Shown piece after piece: positions 1 through 9,794 of a stretch of 13,582 nt of DNA (positions are counted from its first letter, which is position 1; the number at the start of each line of letters is the position of its first letter). The position numbers were made by a program, and so were the translations under genes. Under the pieces are notes generated by a model, which saw only the letters and a list, made by a program, of their open reading frames with translations, was not told where the DNA came from and ran no database searches. Origin of the DNA: Larix sibirica (lineage: Eukaryota > Streptophyta > Pinopsida > Pinales > Pinaceae); assembly GCA_004151065.3 (NCBI GenBank), contig NWUY0300000872.1, forward strand, positions 74,110-87,691, in the 5' to 3' direction.

Positions 1-344
1 ATCATGGACCAATATAGTGTTAAGTCAATGCTCTTGAGTGTCCTTGCAAGGAAACAATGAATTTTCTAATCACTTGATTTCTAGAGCATAATAGTGACCA
101 TTGGATTACGTAAGTATAAATGTACATTTGGATTACGTAAGTATAAATGTACATTAAAGAAACACACTTTACCTCAAGACGGGGTATACCAAGTTGAATT
201 TAACTAACTCTTAAGTATCTAAATATCCTAATATTCTCCTTGAGAACAACTAGAGATATGATCGAAATATTTATAAAGATGACAATAGGAGAAGGAAGAA
301 TGCATTAGAGTCTATTCCCCCTTAATGACAATATCCTAAACTCC
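1..344. other. Non-coding flank, probable LTR remnant of the copia element
   Basis: No reading frame of interest is visible. On the minus strand this stretch lies directly downstream of the copia RNase H terminus, where a polypurine tract and 3' LTR are expected. A purine run (minus strand AAGGGGGAA, positions 315-323) sits about 20 bp past the last recognisable RNase H codons and could be the polypurine tract. No clean TG...CA LTR limits can be set because only one LTR is in view. The LTR assignment is inference from position. Confidence 0.4.
101..154. repeat. 27-bp perfect tandem duplication
   Basis: Two adjacent identical 27-bp copies (101-127 and 128-154), each beginning TTGGATTACG and ending TGTACAT. 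Identity between the copies is complete, so this is a recent local duplication relative to the decayed surroundings, or an assembly artefact. Confidence 0.9.
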
Positions 345-960
345 CAACATAGATCAAGGTTTAGAAAACTTCGCTTGTGTAAGTCTTTGAGAAAATGTCT
401 ACAACTTGATCATTTGTAGGGCAATAGAGCACTTTGAAAACATGATTCTAAGGAAACTTTCTAATGAAGTGCATGTGTAGTCTAATGTGTTTGTTGTATT
501 AATGTTGAACTTGATCTTTGGTGAGTTGAGTGGCAATTTGGTTATCTCACCAAAGGGTGGTTAGATGTTCCTACTAGAATCCAAACTCTAAGAGGATTTG
601 TCAAAGACAAAGTACTTTTGGACTTGCATTAACTTATGCTCAATACTCTACTTCTATTGAAGAAAGAGCAAGGACACATTGTTTCTTACAATCCCAAGTG
701 ATAGGTCTAAAACCAAAGACTAAAATCATAATCTACAATAGACATATGATCATGAAGATCACCAATCCAATCAAAATTAATTGAACCAAACAACAAAGGA
801 GCAACCCCCCCCAACCAAATTGTGATGTATTATAAACTAAATTGTACCTCGGATATACCAAAGTATATTTTTTGTTTCTTTACAATGGCTCTCATAGGGT
901 ATTTGCATATTGAGAATCATGACCATTAACAAAAGAAATACTAGTAAAAGTCTCAATCAA
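345..960 (-). pseudogene. Ty1/copia RNase H domain, degenerate (3' end of pol)
   Basis: On the minus strand, broken frames carry the C-terminal copia RNase H pattern. A segment equivalent to SSTEAEY reads LALSSIEVEY; then come DNQIATQLT (usual DNQSAI), NKHIRLHMHFIRK (usual KHIDVRYHFIR), and YCPTNDQVVDIFSK near 395-430 (usual ATxxQVADIFTK). These lie in the correct order for the end of a copia polyprotein. Several stops and frameshifts interrupt the domain, so it cannot be active. It continues the same element as the reverse transcriptase at 1205-1825. The family is clear; the lineage within copia is not determined. Confidence 0.82.
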
Positions 961-1204
961 ATACAAAAGGCCACCAACCAACTAATAGCACAAAGTAGCA
1001 TCTACTTCAAGTGTGGTACAAGTGGCAACAAGTTCGACTCTAGATTGGAAGAGAGATGGGGTTAGTCACATAAGCTTCCATGTAAAAGTGAAAAAACATG
1101 CATACATAGACTAGGAAAGTGAAATTTATTCTTTGGTTTGCAAGACTTGGAGGCCAAGAAAATAACATAAATGTCCTACATTATCATTTCAAGTTTTTTC
1201 TTAA

Positions 1205-1825
1205 GACTGGATTTCACATGGGTTAAAAAGTTTGGGGTCCCGCTCAGGATAAGACCATCATCATAAAGAACAAGTACTATAAGATGGTTACCCACTTTCT
1301 TGGTATAAACATTAGGGTCTGAATGACATGTAGAAAAGTCAATGTTAAGAAGAAAGTTTCCATTTTAGCATACGAAGCCCAATGAGTTTGCTGAAGGCCA
1401 TAAAAAGGTTTTATAAGACATCAAACAAGACTAGAGTTAAACAATAATCATATTGAATATAGGGAGGAGGTTGTTCCATGTAATTTTCTTCTTACAAATC
1501 ACCATGCAAGAAGGTGTATTTAACATCCATTTGATTGACCTCCCATTTATATGACGTTGCAAGGGATAGAACAAGGAAAATGGAATTCATTTTGGCTACA
1601 GGGGCAAAGGTTTCAATATAGTCAATTCCTTCTACATGGGAAAATACTTTAGAAACTAATCAATCCTTAAGTCTTTCAACACTTCCATCTAATGCATACT
1701 CATTTCTATATAGTCATTTACATCTCACGAGTTTTCTTCCTCTGCGAAAGGTAACAAGATCCCAAGTATCATTCGCCATTAAGGAACGATATTCTTCATT
1801 TGTTGTTGTGACCTAATCTAGATGG
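1205..1825 (-). pseudogene. Ty1/copia reverse transcriptase, degenerate
   Basis: Minus-strand translation gives the hallmark copia RT order: EEYRSLMANDTWDLV, then GRKLVRCK, VEGIDYIETFAPVAKMNSI (about 1581-1635), KWEVNQMDVKYTFLHGDL (usual MDVKSAFLxGDL), EENYMEQPP, then DPNVYTKKVG-like sequence. The catalytic YVDD box reads YDDG in the surviving frame (1254-1265). Stops (for example after VRCK and after HGDL) and frame changes split the domain. The enzyme would copy element RNA into DNA inside virus-like particles; this copy is dead. Gag, protease and integrase are not seen upstream, so the element is 5'-truncated or interrupted on that side. Confidence 0.88.
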
Positions 1826-2055
1826 CCAAAATCTTCTGCAAATATNATACCGAAGAATTCATTCTCGAGTAATGACACATTTGCAGCTGAGAGATCTTCT
1901 TCTCCTCACTTTGTCCCTAACAAGGGGGGATGAAATCACCAAATGATACTCGGGAACAAGCGATCATGAACAAGTGAGCTTATGTCAAATCCAAAGCCTT
2001 GGTCCTTAATTATAGATCCAAACTTAGAGCTGTAGCTAGAGCCGGAGCCATGACT
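1826..2055 (-). other. Probable copia integrase-RT linker remnant
   Basis: This lies immediately upstream of the RT on the minus strand, where copia polyproteins have a poorly conserved, acidic and serine-rich linker. Short Ser- and Glu/Asp-rich pieces can be read in mixed frames, with stops, but no conserved motif. One ambiguous base (N) is at 1846. Assignment is by position only. Confidence 0.35.
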
Positions 2056-2385
2056 ATTCATTTAGTAGAATACATCAAATTCTGCCAACTTTTTGGAATG
2101 TTTCAAGAACCACTGAACCTTCGAGCCAAGTTCTAGATTTTGTGGTAATCCTAAAACCACCCATTCAATAGAATACATACAACTTCTGCTAGTCTTTCTG
2201 AATGTTCCAAGAACCTTTGAGCCTTCTATCCAAGTTCCATAGTTTGTGGTCATCCTTTAACACCTTCATGGTTCATGATTTGTGGTCATCTAGAACCATA
2301 TATTTTAGATATTGATATCTATCAGTTTTTGGTCAGCTTAAAACCATCCATTTAGTAGAAGACATCGGATTTTGCTAACCTTCGA
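2056..2385. repeat. Diverged ~107-bp tandem repeat, two copies plus a partial third
   Basis: Copy 1 starts near 2056 (ATTCATTTAGTAGAATACAT) and copy 2 near 2163 (ATTCAATAGAATACATAC), a period of about 107 bp. Within each copy, blocks recur in order: TAGAATACAT, CTTCTG or TTCTGCC, a GAATGTT(T/C)CAAGAACC block, an AAGTTC-TAG block and TTTGTGGT(A/C)ATCCT. A partial third copy near 2345-2385 repeats ACCATCCATTTAGTAGAAGACATC. The repeat explains the only open frame here (minus, 2062-2253), so I do not call that a gene. Confidence 0.75.
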
Positions 2386-2745
2386 TTCATAGGGATTCTT
2401 CAACCATTTGTAACTATCCTTCCCTAGATTTCAGTTCTCTGCTTGGACTCATATACACCCCTTCGGATAAAGGGGAGGAAGTTGGAACCTAATCCATCAG
2501 GTTAGGTGAAGATGAATAATCTTGAGGAGTCCAAGGGATGGTTTGAAAGATGAAACCAAGTGTTATCTTAAGTTGTATTTATATGTACATATCTTAATGA
2601 AATAAAATTGTGCTTTCACGTCAATTATCTTTATGTTTGTGGTGCATCCATATTGTGCTATTTGGCTTTGTGTTAGCCAATTATGTATATGCCTTATTGG
2701 GCACCTAACAAAAATTTTATTTGGTTTTTAATATTTTATAATTTA
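2386..2745. other. Non-coding spacer between copia remnant and LINE
   Basis: No coding frame, RNA gene or recognisable element end was found. The stretch becomes steadily more AT-rich toward 2745. A GGGGAGGAAG purine run at 2473-2482 on the plus strand could be a decayed polypurine tract, but nothing around it supports that. Confidence 0.5.
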
Positions 2746-2762
2746 CTTATTTATTTATTTAT
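2746..2762. repeat. Candidate LINE target-site duplication, left copy
   Basis: CTTATTTATTTATTTAT here matches CTTATTTTATTTATTTA at 9929-9945 apart from one extra T. The two copies lie exactly at the inferred 3' and 5' limits of the LINE, and a length of 15-17 bp is normal for L1 target-site duplications. The sequence is low-complexity and could equally be, in part, an (AATA)n element tail, so the match is suggestive only. Confidence 0.45.
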
Positions 2763-2763
2763 T

Positions 2764-3090
2764 GTAAGTGAAACATTATATTATCATCGAAAAAGAGTTA
2801 CATGGCTGTCAGAAAAAACTAGAAGTTCCTACCGGCGAGAAGGTAGCACGGCATGATGAAATCCCTTCCAATATCCCCTATGCTTTCCATAACCCAGACC
2901 CTTATATCCATTACAAAAAGAAGCTTCATCATAGACCCAATTACAGTGCCAAAATAAACAGAGAATTGTCAAATACCCTCCATAACTGCTTACTGCATCT
3001 CTTACTAGCCGAATGATTACAGAGAAGATAGCTAGACATAAAAGCATAGACTATGATTTGAAATACAAAAACAAACAAAAATCGAGGTGC
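2764..3090 (-). other. LINE 3' UTR and tail
   Basis: This follows the TAA of ORF3 (3091-3093) on the minus strand. It is T-rich at first (TTTTTGTTTGTTTTTGTATT), then runs to a terminus resembling plant L1 3' ends, with GATAATATAATG shortly before an AATA-repeat tail at 2746-2763. Two short overlapping frames (plus 2768-3016, minus 2829-3047) show no family features and are treated as chance. Confidence 0.6.
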
Positions 3091-4222
3091 TTAGATGTGC
3101 TCCTTTGATGGACCTTCCTGCAAGATCAGAGTATTTCGTTGTTGGCGAGCGGGACTGGAACCAGGGGTAACCGTAGGGGTGTCAGCATTCCTTTTTGCAC
3201 CCACACTCAGCTGTTGCCCCGAAATGTTTCTTCCAGGTTCTGAGGGTCCTGAATCAGATGGAGGGTAAAGATGAATGTTCATTTTCATTTTCATCATATC
3301 AATCTTCTTATGCATTAGTCTGCAGTCACGATGGTGTTCCTTCCATGCCTGCACCACCTCTGTATCTCCTGCCACCTTGTTTTCACAGTCCATCAGAACA
3401 TGCATGAGCATCCCTTTCGTCACCCAGTAGGTGGTCACAATGCGATCATAAGTTTCCAAGCGGCCAGCCGTCGTGCCAGGATCCTAAACCCACTCCTCCA
3501 CCTCCGCCTTAATGTCCGCCATATTTTTCTCATTCACTTGTGCCCATAGACCCTTCTCCAGCTGCTCAATTTCCCCTCGGATCATCTATGGGATTTGATC
3601 CTGGAAAAAACAAACCGCTTGGGTGGATTTTTTATATTCGCGAGTAACTCGAGCTCGCTTCATAGGCCTTCCTTTTCTAGTATTCTTCCCCTCGCTTTGT
3701 GATTTGCTTCCCCTTGGAGGCATACTCGACCGCCAAAGGGGAGGGTTAAACTCAACGCACACACACAATCTGGTGAAATCTCTCAGGAGTGCCACGATTG
3801 TGCTGGGGTTGGGGGAGTTGCATGTGGGCCTCGACTTTCCACCCTTATTTATAGCCTTCAAATCATCCCTTTCCTTAATTAATTCCATCATTTTACAACC
3901 CTCCAAACTGATTTGTTGTAAAATCGCTTCAGGACTAGTGTCCTCTTGCTTCATTTCTCCGTACGAAATCCTCTAGACAAGGACTTCCCTATACCCTTTC
4001 CTCATTATTTCCCACTTGGGGGTTTAAATGAACATTCCTTCTAGGGCATATTTGATTGGTGTAATCGCCATTGGTAGTTGGGCAATCATCATTGTTCCCA
4101 GTGGCACTTAAACCGACCGCGTGGGGCATGGTATGTGCATCATGCATGTGGTTTGTGTCGCCGTCGCTCTCGCTTGGAGGGGGTAAGTCTTGAATTCCAA
4201 CTGGGATCATTTTGGGGCCCAT
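3091..4222 (-). pseudogene. Unrecognised third reading frame (ORF3) downstream of LINE ORF2
   Basis: About 377 codons, from an ATG at 4222-4220 that overlaps the ORF2 stop by 16 nt to a TAA at 3091-3093. The first part (4222-3989) is acidic and Asn/His-rich (DLPPPSESDGDTNHMHDAH). The rest (about 3975-3091) lies in another frame with only two internal stops, TAG at 3586-3588 and 3484-3486, so one stop and one frameshift near 3990-3970 separate the parts. Visible features are a Lys/Arg-rich stretch resembling a nuclear localisation signal (RKGRPMKRARVTREYKK), a helical charged segment that could form a coiled coil (IRGEIEQLEKGLWAQ onward) and a Ser/Pro-rich C-terminus. I recognise no domain. 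It could be an added LINE ORF, a detached ORF2 C-terminal extension or captured host sequence. The long conserved frame argues against chance. Confidence 0.6.
4207..4222 (-). promoter_or_regulatory. 16-nt ORF2 stop / ORF3 start overlap
   Basis: On the minus strand the ORF3 ATG (4222-4220) lies inside the last codons of ORF2, whose TGA is at 4209-4207; the frames differ by one base. Such overlaps in LINEs and viruses can support stop-restart or frameshift translation. No experimental claim is possible here. The overlap is seen directly if the ORF2 frame is followed through its homopolymer deletion at 4437-4444. Confidence 0.5.
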
Positions 4223-7200
4223 TCTTGGGAACCAAAATCCGATAGGTGGGCTTCTTGGCTTCGGAGTTTTGCTTCCTCCTCCACGTTGTCCATAAGGTCC
4301 ACTACCTTATTTTCTTCACGTCTGACGTCGACGAAGGTCCATGCGTGTGAATCTCTAAACTAGGTACACAATTCTTCCACCCTGTGGGAAAGCCTCCAAA
4401 TGTCTGCCACCTTACATTCTCTTTGTCCTAGCTAGATTTTTTTTCCATGTATATGATGAGCTTTAAGTTTCCTTCAATAATAAGCGACTCCTAGTTCTTC
4501 CTATTGGCTAACTTCAAACCATAAAGCAAGCCTTCGAGCTCAACAGCATTGTTCGTGTCATGTCCAATGAATCCATGGTAGAGTTGGAGGATGTGGCCAT
4601 CTTTATTTCGAATCACACCCTCGAATCTGGCTAAACCCGGATTGACTTTTGAGGCCCCATCAAAATTTAACATAAAAGAACCCGTCGGGGGAGGGGACTA
4701 GGAGTTCTGGATTCTTTGATCGATCTTCTTCACTTTATTTTTGAACTATCCTTGTTCAATTTTACTTAAACCCAGAGAAATTATTATTCTTTGCTCCAGA
4801 TCCATTTCCCAATCTTTTTCATCCCACAGGGTAATGTTTACCGTTTCTTGGATATGAGTTTCGATTTTATTCCACACATCTTGGGTGATAGAGCTCGAGT
4901 CATGGATGATCATGTGATTGCATTCCTTCCATACTTCCCACATCAGGAAACCCGAAAATATGAGCCAAATATACATAACAATAGGATTCTGAAAAGCTTT
5001 TATGTCCTATTCTCTGATTGTTTGATCCGGTTGACCCTGCTGCCGGTTTGAGCATCTGAAGAGTTCTGCTCCTCTATCCCAAAGGGACGAGGCATACAGG
5101 CATGAGTCCAAAATATGGTTCATGGTTTCTTCATCACCAGAGAACATAGTTCATTGCAAAGGGCTTATGACACACCTCTTCTTAATGTTTTCCCCTATTA
5201 GAATCCTCATGTAGACTACCAGCCATATGAAGGTGGCCACTTTTGGCCAGGGGTTGAACTTCCATACCTTTTTCCATATGTCTTCTACAGGTTTTTCCCC
5301 TTCATTTGTCCACAAATCATAAGCTTCTTTTCTATTGAAGGTACCTTTGGTAGTGTAACCCCATCTTAGCTTGTCTGGGCCTCTTTGAATCTTTATGCTT
5401 CTCTCTTGGAGAAATGTCTCAGTGTTCCTGTAATCATCATTTGGGCATCGTTGGTGCCACCATTCTGACTGGTTCCATTCATGATAATCCCCCCCTTTTG
5501 ACACCATCCTCCCGAAGTGATTGAATTTGGAAATTCCAAGCTCCTTGCATCTTTCTTGGCTTGCCTGGAAATTATGTTGGGATGAGAGTCTAGGCATTTG
5601 TTGTCAGGAGTCCTCCCAAAAGTTCATTGTCCTTCCATCCCTGATTTCCCGGAAACTGTGATCTTGTATGATGCTTCTGCTATTGAGGGCAGTCTTGCAG
5701 ATGTGTGATCCTTGTATCTCCTCATTGAATCTAATGAGTTCCTGCTTCGTTCTATCCCGAGCATATTTTACATGCCACAATTTTTCCCAGGGTTCCAAGT
5801 TGTGAGTGACCTAGTTCCACCAGATTTGGGCTCCCAACACCTCATTGTTCTTTTTCGGATCTTTGAGGCCGATGCCCCCTTTGGTTTTAGGTTGACACAG
5901 TTTATCCCAACTGAATAGATCCCACTTTGGTTTCTTCGGGCTTCCTCCCCACAAGAATTGGCGCTATAGGATTCTCATCTCTTTGATGACTGATTTGGGG
6001 GCCACCATGATAGAGAAAAGGTATATATGCATTTCCTGAAGAACATATTTAATAAGGATGAGTCTACTGGACAGGTTAAGAGGTCGAAAAACCCAATTGG
6101 TCAACTTTTTCCTCATGCGTTCAAGTAAATCAGCCCAGGAAACTTTCTTGATGACTCCTTCAACCAGCGGGGCTCCAAGGTATTTGGAAGGAAGGGAGCT
6201 CCCCTGGAATCCCAGAATCCATAGAATGTTCCTTTGAGATACTCTAGGGTTATTGAAAAAGAAAACTTGTGATTTTTCTCTATTTATTTCTAGACCTGAG
6301 GCCTTTGAGAATGTGTTGAGACATTTCTTGAAAGCCTTAGCTTCATGGACTAAGGGGTGGCCCATGAGCATTGTGTCATCAACAAAGTGCTGGTGAGTTT
6401 TTTTATAAGATCTGTGGTGAAGATTGAGGCCTCTAATTTCACCGCTTTCGGTCATGACTTTGATCAATCTACTAAGGCCTTCATCCATCGGGATGAAAAG
6501 GAACGGGGATAGAGGATCCCCCTATCGGATACCTTTAATAGGGTAGAAATTTTTGGTGGGTGTTCCATTGAGTAGGATCGAGAAAAAAGTAGATGAGGTC
6601 ATGCTCATAACCCATTCAATCCATTCCTGATTGAATCCATATGCTTTGAGCATTTCTCACAAAAATTGCCAGCTCAATTTGTCTTAGGCTTTTGAAATAT
6701 CCAGCTTGAGGAGCATCCCCAGAATTTGGGTAATCTTTAAGCAGTGTATGACTTCATGAACCAAAATTACCCCATCAAGAATATGATGGCCCTCCACAAA
6801 ACCAAATTGATCTAGGAATATCAAATTGGGGAGAATGGGATTCAACCTATTTTCCATGACTTTTGTTATGATTTTGTAGATCACATTGCAAAGAGAAATG
6901 GGTTGGAATTTACCTGGGGAGTCAGCACCTTCGATCTTTGGGATGAGGGTCAAGAAAGTAGCATTAAAGGCCTGGAGCACCCCTCTTTCTTGTCTAAAGT
7001 ATTTCACAATACGCTAGATATATTGCTTGATCATATCCCATAAATGATGAAAGAAATTTGTTGTGAAGTCATCCAGTCCTAGTTCCTTTCCATCAGTCAT
7101 TTGTTGGACTGCTTCCTCAACTTCACTTAGCTCTATTGGTTTGTTAAGGAGATCGTTCTATTCAGATGTCACAAGGGAGGGGATGTGCTGGGTGATCTTG

Positions 7201-8462
7201 GCAATGTGATCCAATCTATCAGCCCTTTCCTCCTTCATGATTGTTCCAAAGTACTTAGTCATCTCCTCTTCCATTTCCTCCATGGTTTCCACGTGCTGCC
7301 CCATCTCCTTTTGTATTCTATTTATCCTTGATTTTTGTCTGTTTTGGGTCACAGATCGATGGAAAATTTTGGTATTACGTTCGCCCTCTTGGAGCCACTG
7401 GTTCCTCGATTTTTTCTTCCAGTATATCTCCTCGTGGCGTTCTAGGGCATTGAGATGCTCTAAAATTGATTGCTCTTGTTGTTCCAGTTCCTCACTGAAA
7501 CTGTTATTCATGCCTTCTCTTTGGATTGCTTCTATTTGCTCCGTCAGAAGTTTCTTATTTTGGAATATGTTTCCAAACACTTCCTTATTCCACATGTGTA
7601 TCTGTGCTTTCAGAGCCTTCAATTTTTGTTGAAATTGGTACATCCATGTCCCTCTAGGAGCCTCCAAACCTTCCCAACATTTATGGACCAATGATTTGAA
7701 GTCCTTATGTTCTAGCAAGAATTTATCAAATCGGAAGGGTTTCCTCCCATAGGTGCTTGTCCGGTCCCACTAAAGGAAGACCGTCCAGTGATCTAAGCCA
7801 GCTGAGGGAAGGACCATAGTAGTCAAATATCCTCATGTATTGACTAAACCTTTAGTTATTAGGAATCTATCCAATCTGGAGGCCACGTGATTCTCCCCCC
7901 CATGCTTGTTGTTCCATGTGAACCATCCATTCCCTGTCTCCATATCCCCTAGCCTCCTTTCCTCAATAAATTCCTTAAAAGATTCATTGGTGGCCCCTAG
8001 GTTCTACCTTCCTCCCTTTTTTTCCTCCGAAGATGTGATCATGTTGAAATATCCCCCAATGATCCATTGCTCCAACCCATCTTGCAGACCATGATAGAGT
8101 TTCCAAAAAGGATACCTTCTGGGTAACAATACTTGGGCCATAAACATTCGTAAGCACTCCTTTCACCAGGGTATCGCAGATATGGAAGTCTACGGATAAG
8201 GAGAACCTAATGGCCCAGGATTTTGTTAAGAACACTTCCTCCGAGCACCACATAATTGCGAGCCCACCTGAACTACCCTGAGCCTTGATTGCCTTTATCT
8301 TAGTACCTCTCCATACTTTCTTTCCTATGTCCTTCATAGTCTCTACTCCACATTTTGTTTCTTGTAAAATAACTATCACATGTTTCTCCATTCTCACCTT
8401 ATTTCGTAAGGTTTTTATTTTGCGAGGGTGGTTCACCCCACGGATGTTCCATGTTATCACCT

Positions 8463-8466
8463 TCAT
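8463..8466 (-). promoter_or_regulatory. ATGA overlap joining ORF1 stop and ORF2 start
   Basis: The ORF1 C-terminal frame ends SEVNKVSQ then TGA (8465-8463), and the ORF2 ATG is 8466-8464, so the two share ATGA. Stop-start overlaps of this kind are known to couple ORF2 translation to ORF1 in some LINEs (UAAUG in Bombyx SART1). The overlap is visible directly; coupling is inferred. Confidence 0.7.
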
Positions 8467-9794
8467 TGGGATACTTTGTTGACTTCAGAGAAATTCGCTT
8501 TGATGGTAGGGTACTAACCTGAATCTATCAATCGGGTTCCTACCTCTGCTATTATCTGTTTATTTATCTTCCTTTCTCTCTTTTTGCTTTCTTCTAGTTG
8601 TTTCAGTTTGCTTCCTTTCTGTGGTTTTGAGGCTATACCCAGCTGTGGTGTAGTTTTTTAATTTAAGATGGCTGCTTGCAGGAGTTCGATTTGTCTATGT
8701 GAGACATAGCCTTGCCCTTTTTTATTGCATTCCTTTTCTATTTCATCCAGATTTAATTCCCCTAGATCCATATCCTCTGCTTCTTCATATAGGTCATCTT
8801 CTTATTCTTCCGGGGGGAAGAAGCGGCCTCGGGAGACCCAATTTCAGTGTGGGACAGTTCTTTGTGATCTCTCCGTCCGAGATCTTCCAAATCTTCTCCG
8901 ACTGTGTTTAGCGTTTCAAATTTGTTCGTTGTTGTTGTCTTCTTAATATTGTTTTGTTTATTCTGCATCTGATTGTTCGGTTTCCATCCCTTCTACCTCC
9001 TATTCACCTGAGTGAAACCCGCATGCGCACTCCCATTTCTCTGGGATATTGGGGGAGTAGTAGGAGCGAGATGGTTATGGGGGAAATCTCGTCTGAGATG
9101 GTCTACTCATGGCACTTCCTATACTAAAAGGAGGTGTTCATATTCTAATGGCTACACCCAGTATTCATAATGGCTTCAGGAAGCTCACATGCCAAATCCA
9201 TGTGTACACAGATCCAGGCAAAGGATGTGTATCGACGCTATTTGGTTTGCTCAGACATTTTTATGAATTTTCCCTAGACATTACAAATGTCCTACAAGAT
9301 TTTAGGTTCCTAGTACTCACAAGGTAAAGAGTACAAACGGATCCAAATCGAGATGATATTCAAGTCTTCCTTATCAGGATTAAACATTCCTTCCAGGGGA
9401 GAAGATATAGCCCAGGAGAAAAGAAGAAGTAGGGTCCTCCTTCTAGAATCCAATCTCTATCCTCCTGATTGAAAAAAACGATTGTGAAAAAGCCTTTGGC
9501 CCTCAGTTGTAGGTCATAATGATCTTTAGGGTTCTAGGTTACCTTGATCCATCTGAGTAGATCCTTCTCCTTGGGCCATATCCCAACAAACTTTCCAATT
9601 AGGGCCTTCTCCTTCCATTGTTCCACCTGCTCCCTCAATTTACCCGATCGGTTCTGAAGAGAAGGGTTTTCATTGGATCTTGGCAGGAAACCCCCATGTT
9701 TACACCCTGATCCGTGCCTTTCTTGGTCTCTCCTTTCCTCCCCGGAAAAGTCCGATGATGCCTCCTTCGTAAAATTCTTTTCCGGCTCTCTCAT
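8463..9794 (-). pseudogene. LINE ORF1: DUF4283-type RNA-binding protein with decayed zinc knuckle
   Basis: About 444 codons from ATG 9794-9792 (an in-frame TAG lies just upstream) to the TGA overlapping ORF2. The N-terminus is charged. A DUF4283-like domain (about 9620-9190) shows EKALIGKFVGIWP, DLQLRAKGFFTIVF, DRDWILEGGPYF, IWIRLYSLPCEY, GKFIKMSEQT and RRYTSFAWICV. A CCHC knuckle relic (9076-9122) reads YRKCHE...HLRRDFP, with the first and last Cys replaced. The C-terminus has EDMDLGELNLDEIEKEC and VSHRQIELLQAAIL, typical of plant LINE ORF1 tails. Damage includes stops after KVT, CEY, KIL, CNV and EQTK (all TAG) and a 1-nt deletion near 9400. ORF1 proteins bind element RNA into ribonucleoprotein particles. 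Confidence 0.85.

Larger units (their letters stand above)
4207..8466 (-). pseudogene. LINE ORF2: endonuclease, reverse transcriptase, zf-RVT, RNase H
   Basis: Spans 1,420 codons, a normal length for plant L1 ORF2 with RNase H. The APE endonuclease (residues ~1-235) starts MKVITWNIRG, with LQETKCG, SSGGLAIMW, YGPS and SRLDRFL; the catalytic Asp of GDFN is changed (GGYFN, 8040-8057). RT (~440-825) shows LTLIPK, P(I)SLCNVIYKIITK, LDISKA, GDPLSPFLF and FVDD (6375-6386). A zf-RVT region (~1060-1130) keeps the DEETMNHIL core. RNase H (~1265-1396) shows NFDGASKVNPG, NNAVELEGL, EGNLKLI (usual Asp now Asn) and RREENKVVDLM. Two 1-nt changes cancel: an insertion in a T5 run (8106-8110) and a deletion in an A8 run (4437-4444). 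By my reading there are 17 in-frame stops: 12 TAG, 4 TGA and 1 TAA. Function in an intact copy: nick the target, prime and copy element RNA. Confidence 0.92.

Noticed and set aside
2062-2253. 63-codon minus-strand frame
   Set aside because: It is generated by the 107-bp tandem repeat and has no protein features.
3623-3976. 117-codon plus-strand frame
   Set aside because: Antisense to the ORF3 frame, which has consistent strand, spacing and stop pattern with the LINE; kept as a shadow.
7237-7632. 131-codon plus-strand frame rich in Ser, Cys and Phe
   Set aside because: It is antisense to well-conserved LINE ORF2 sequence between the endonuclease and the RT; a shadow frame.
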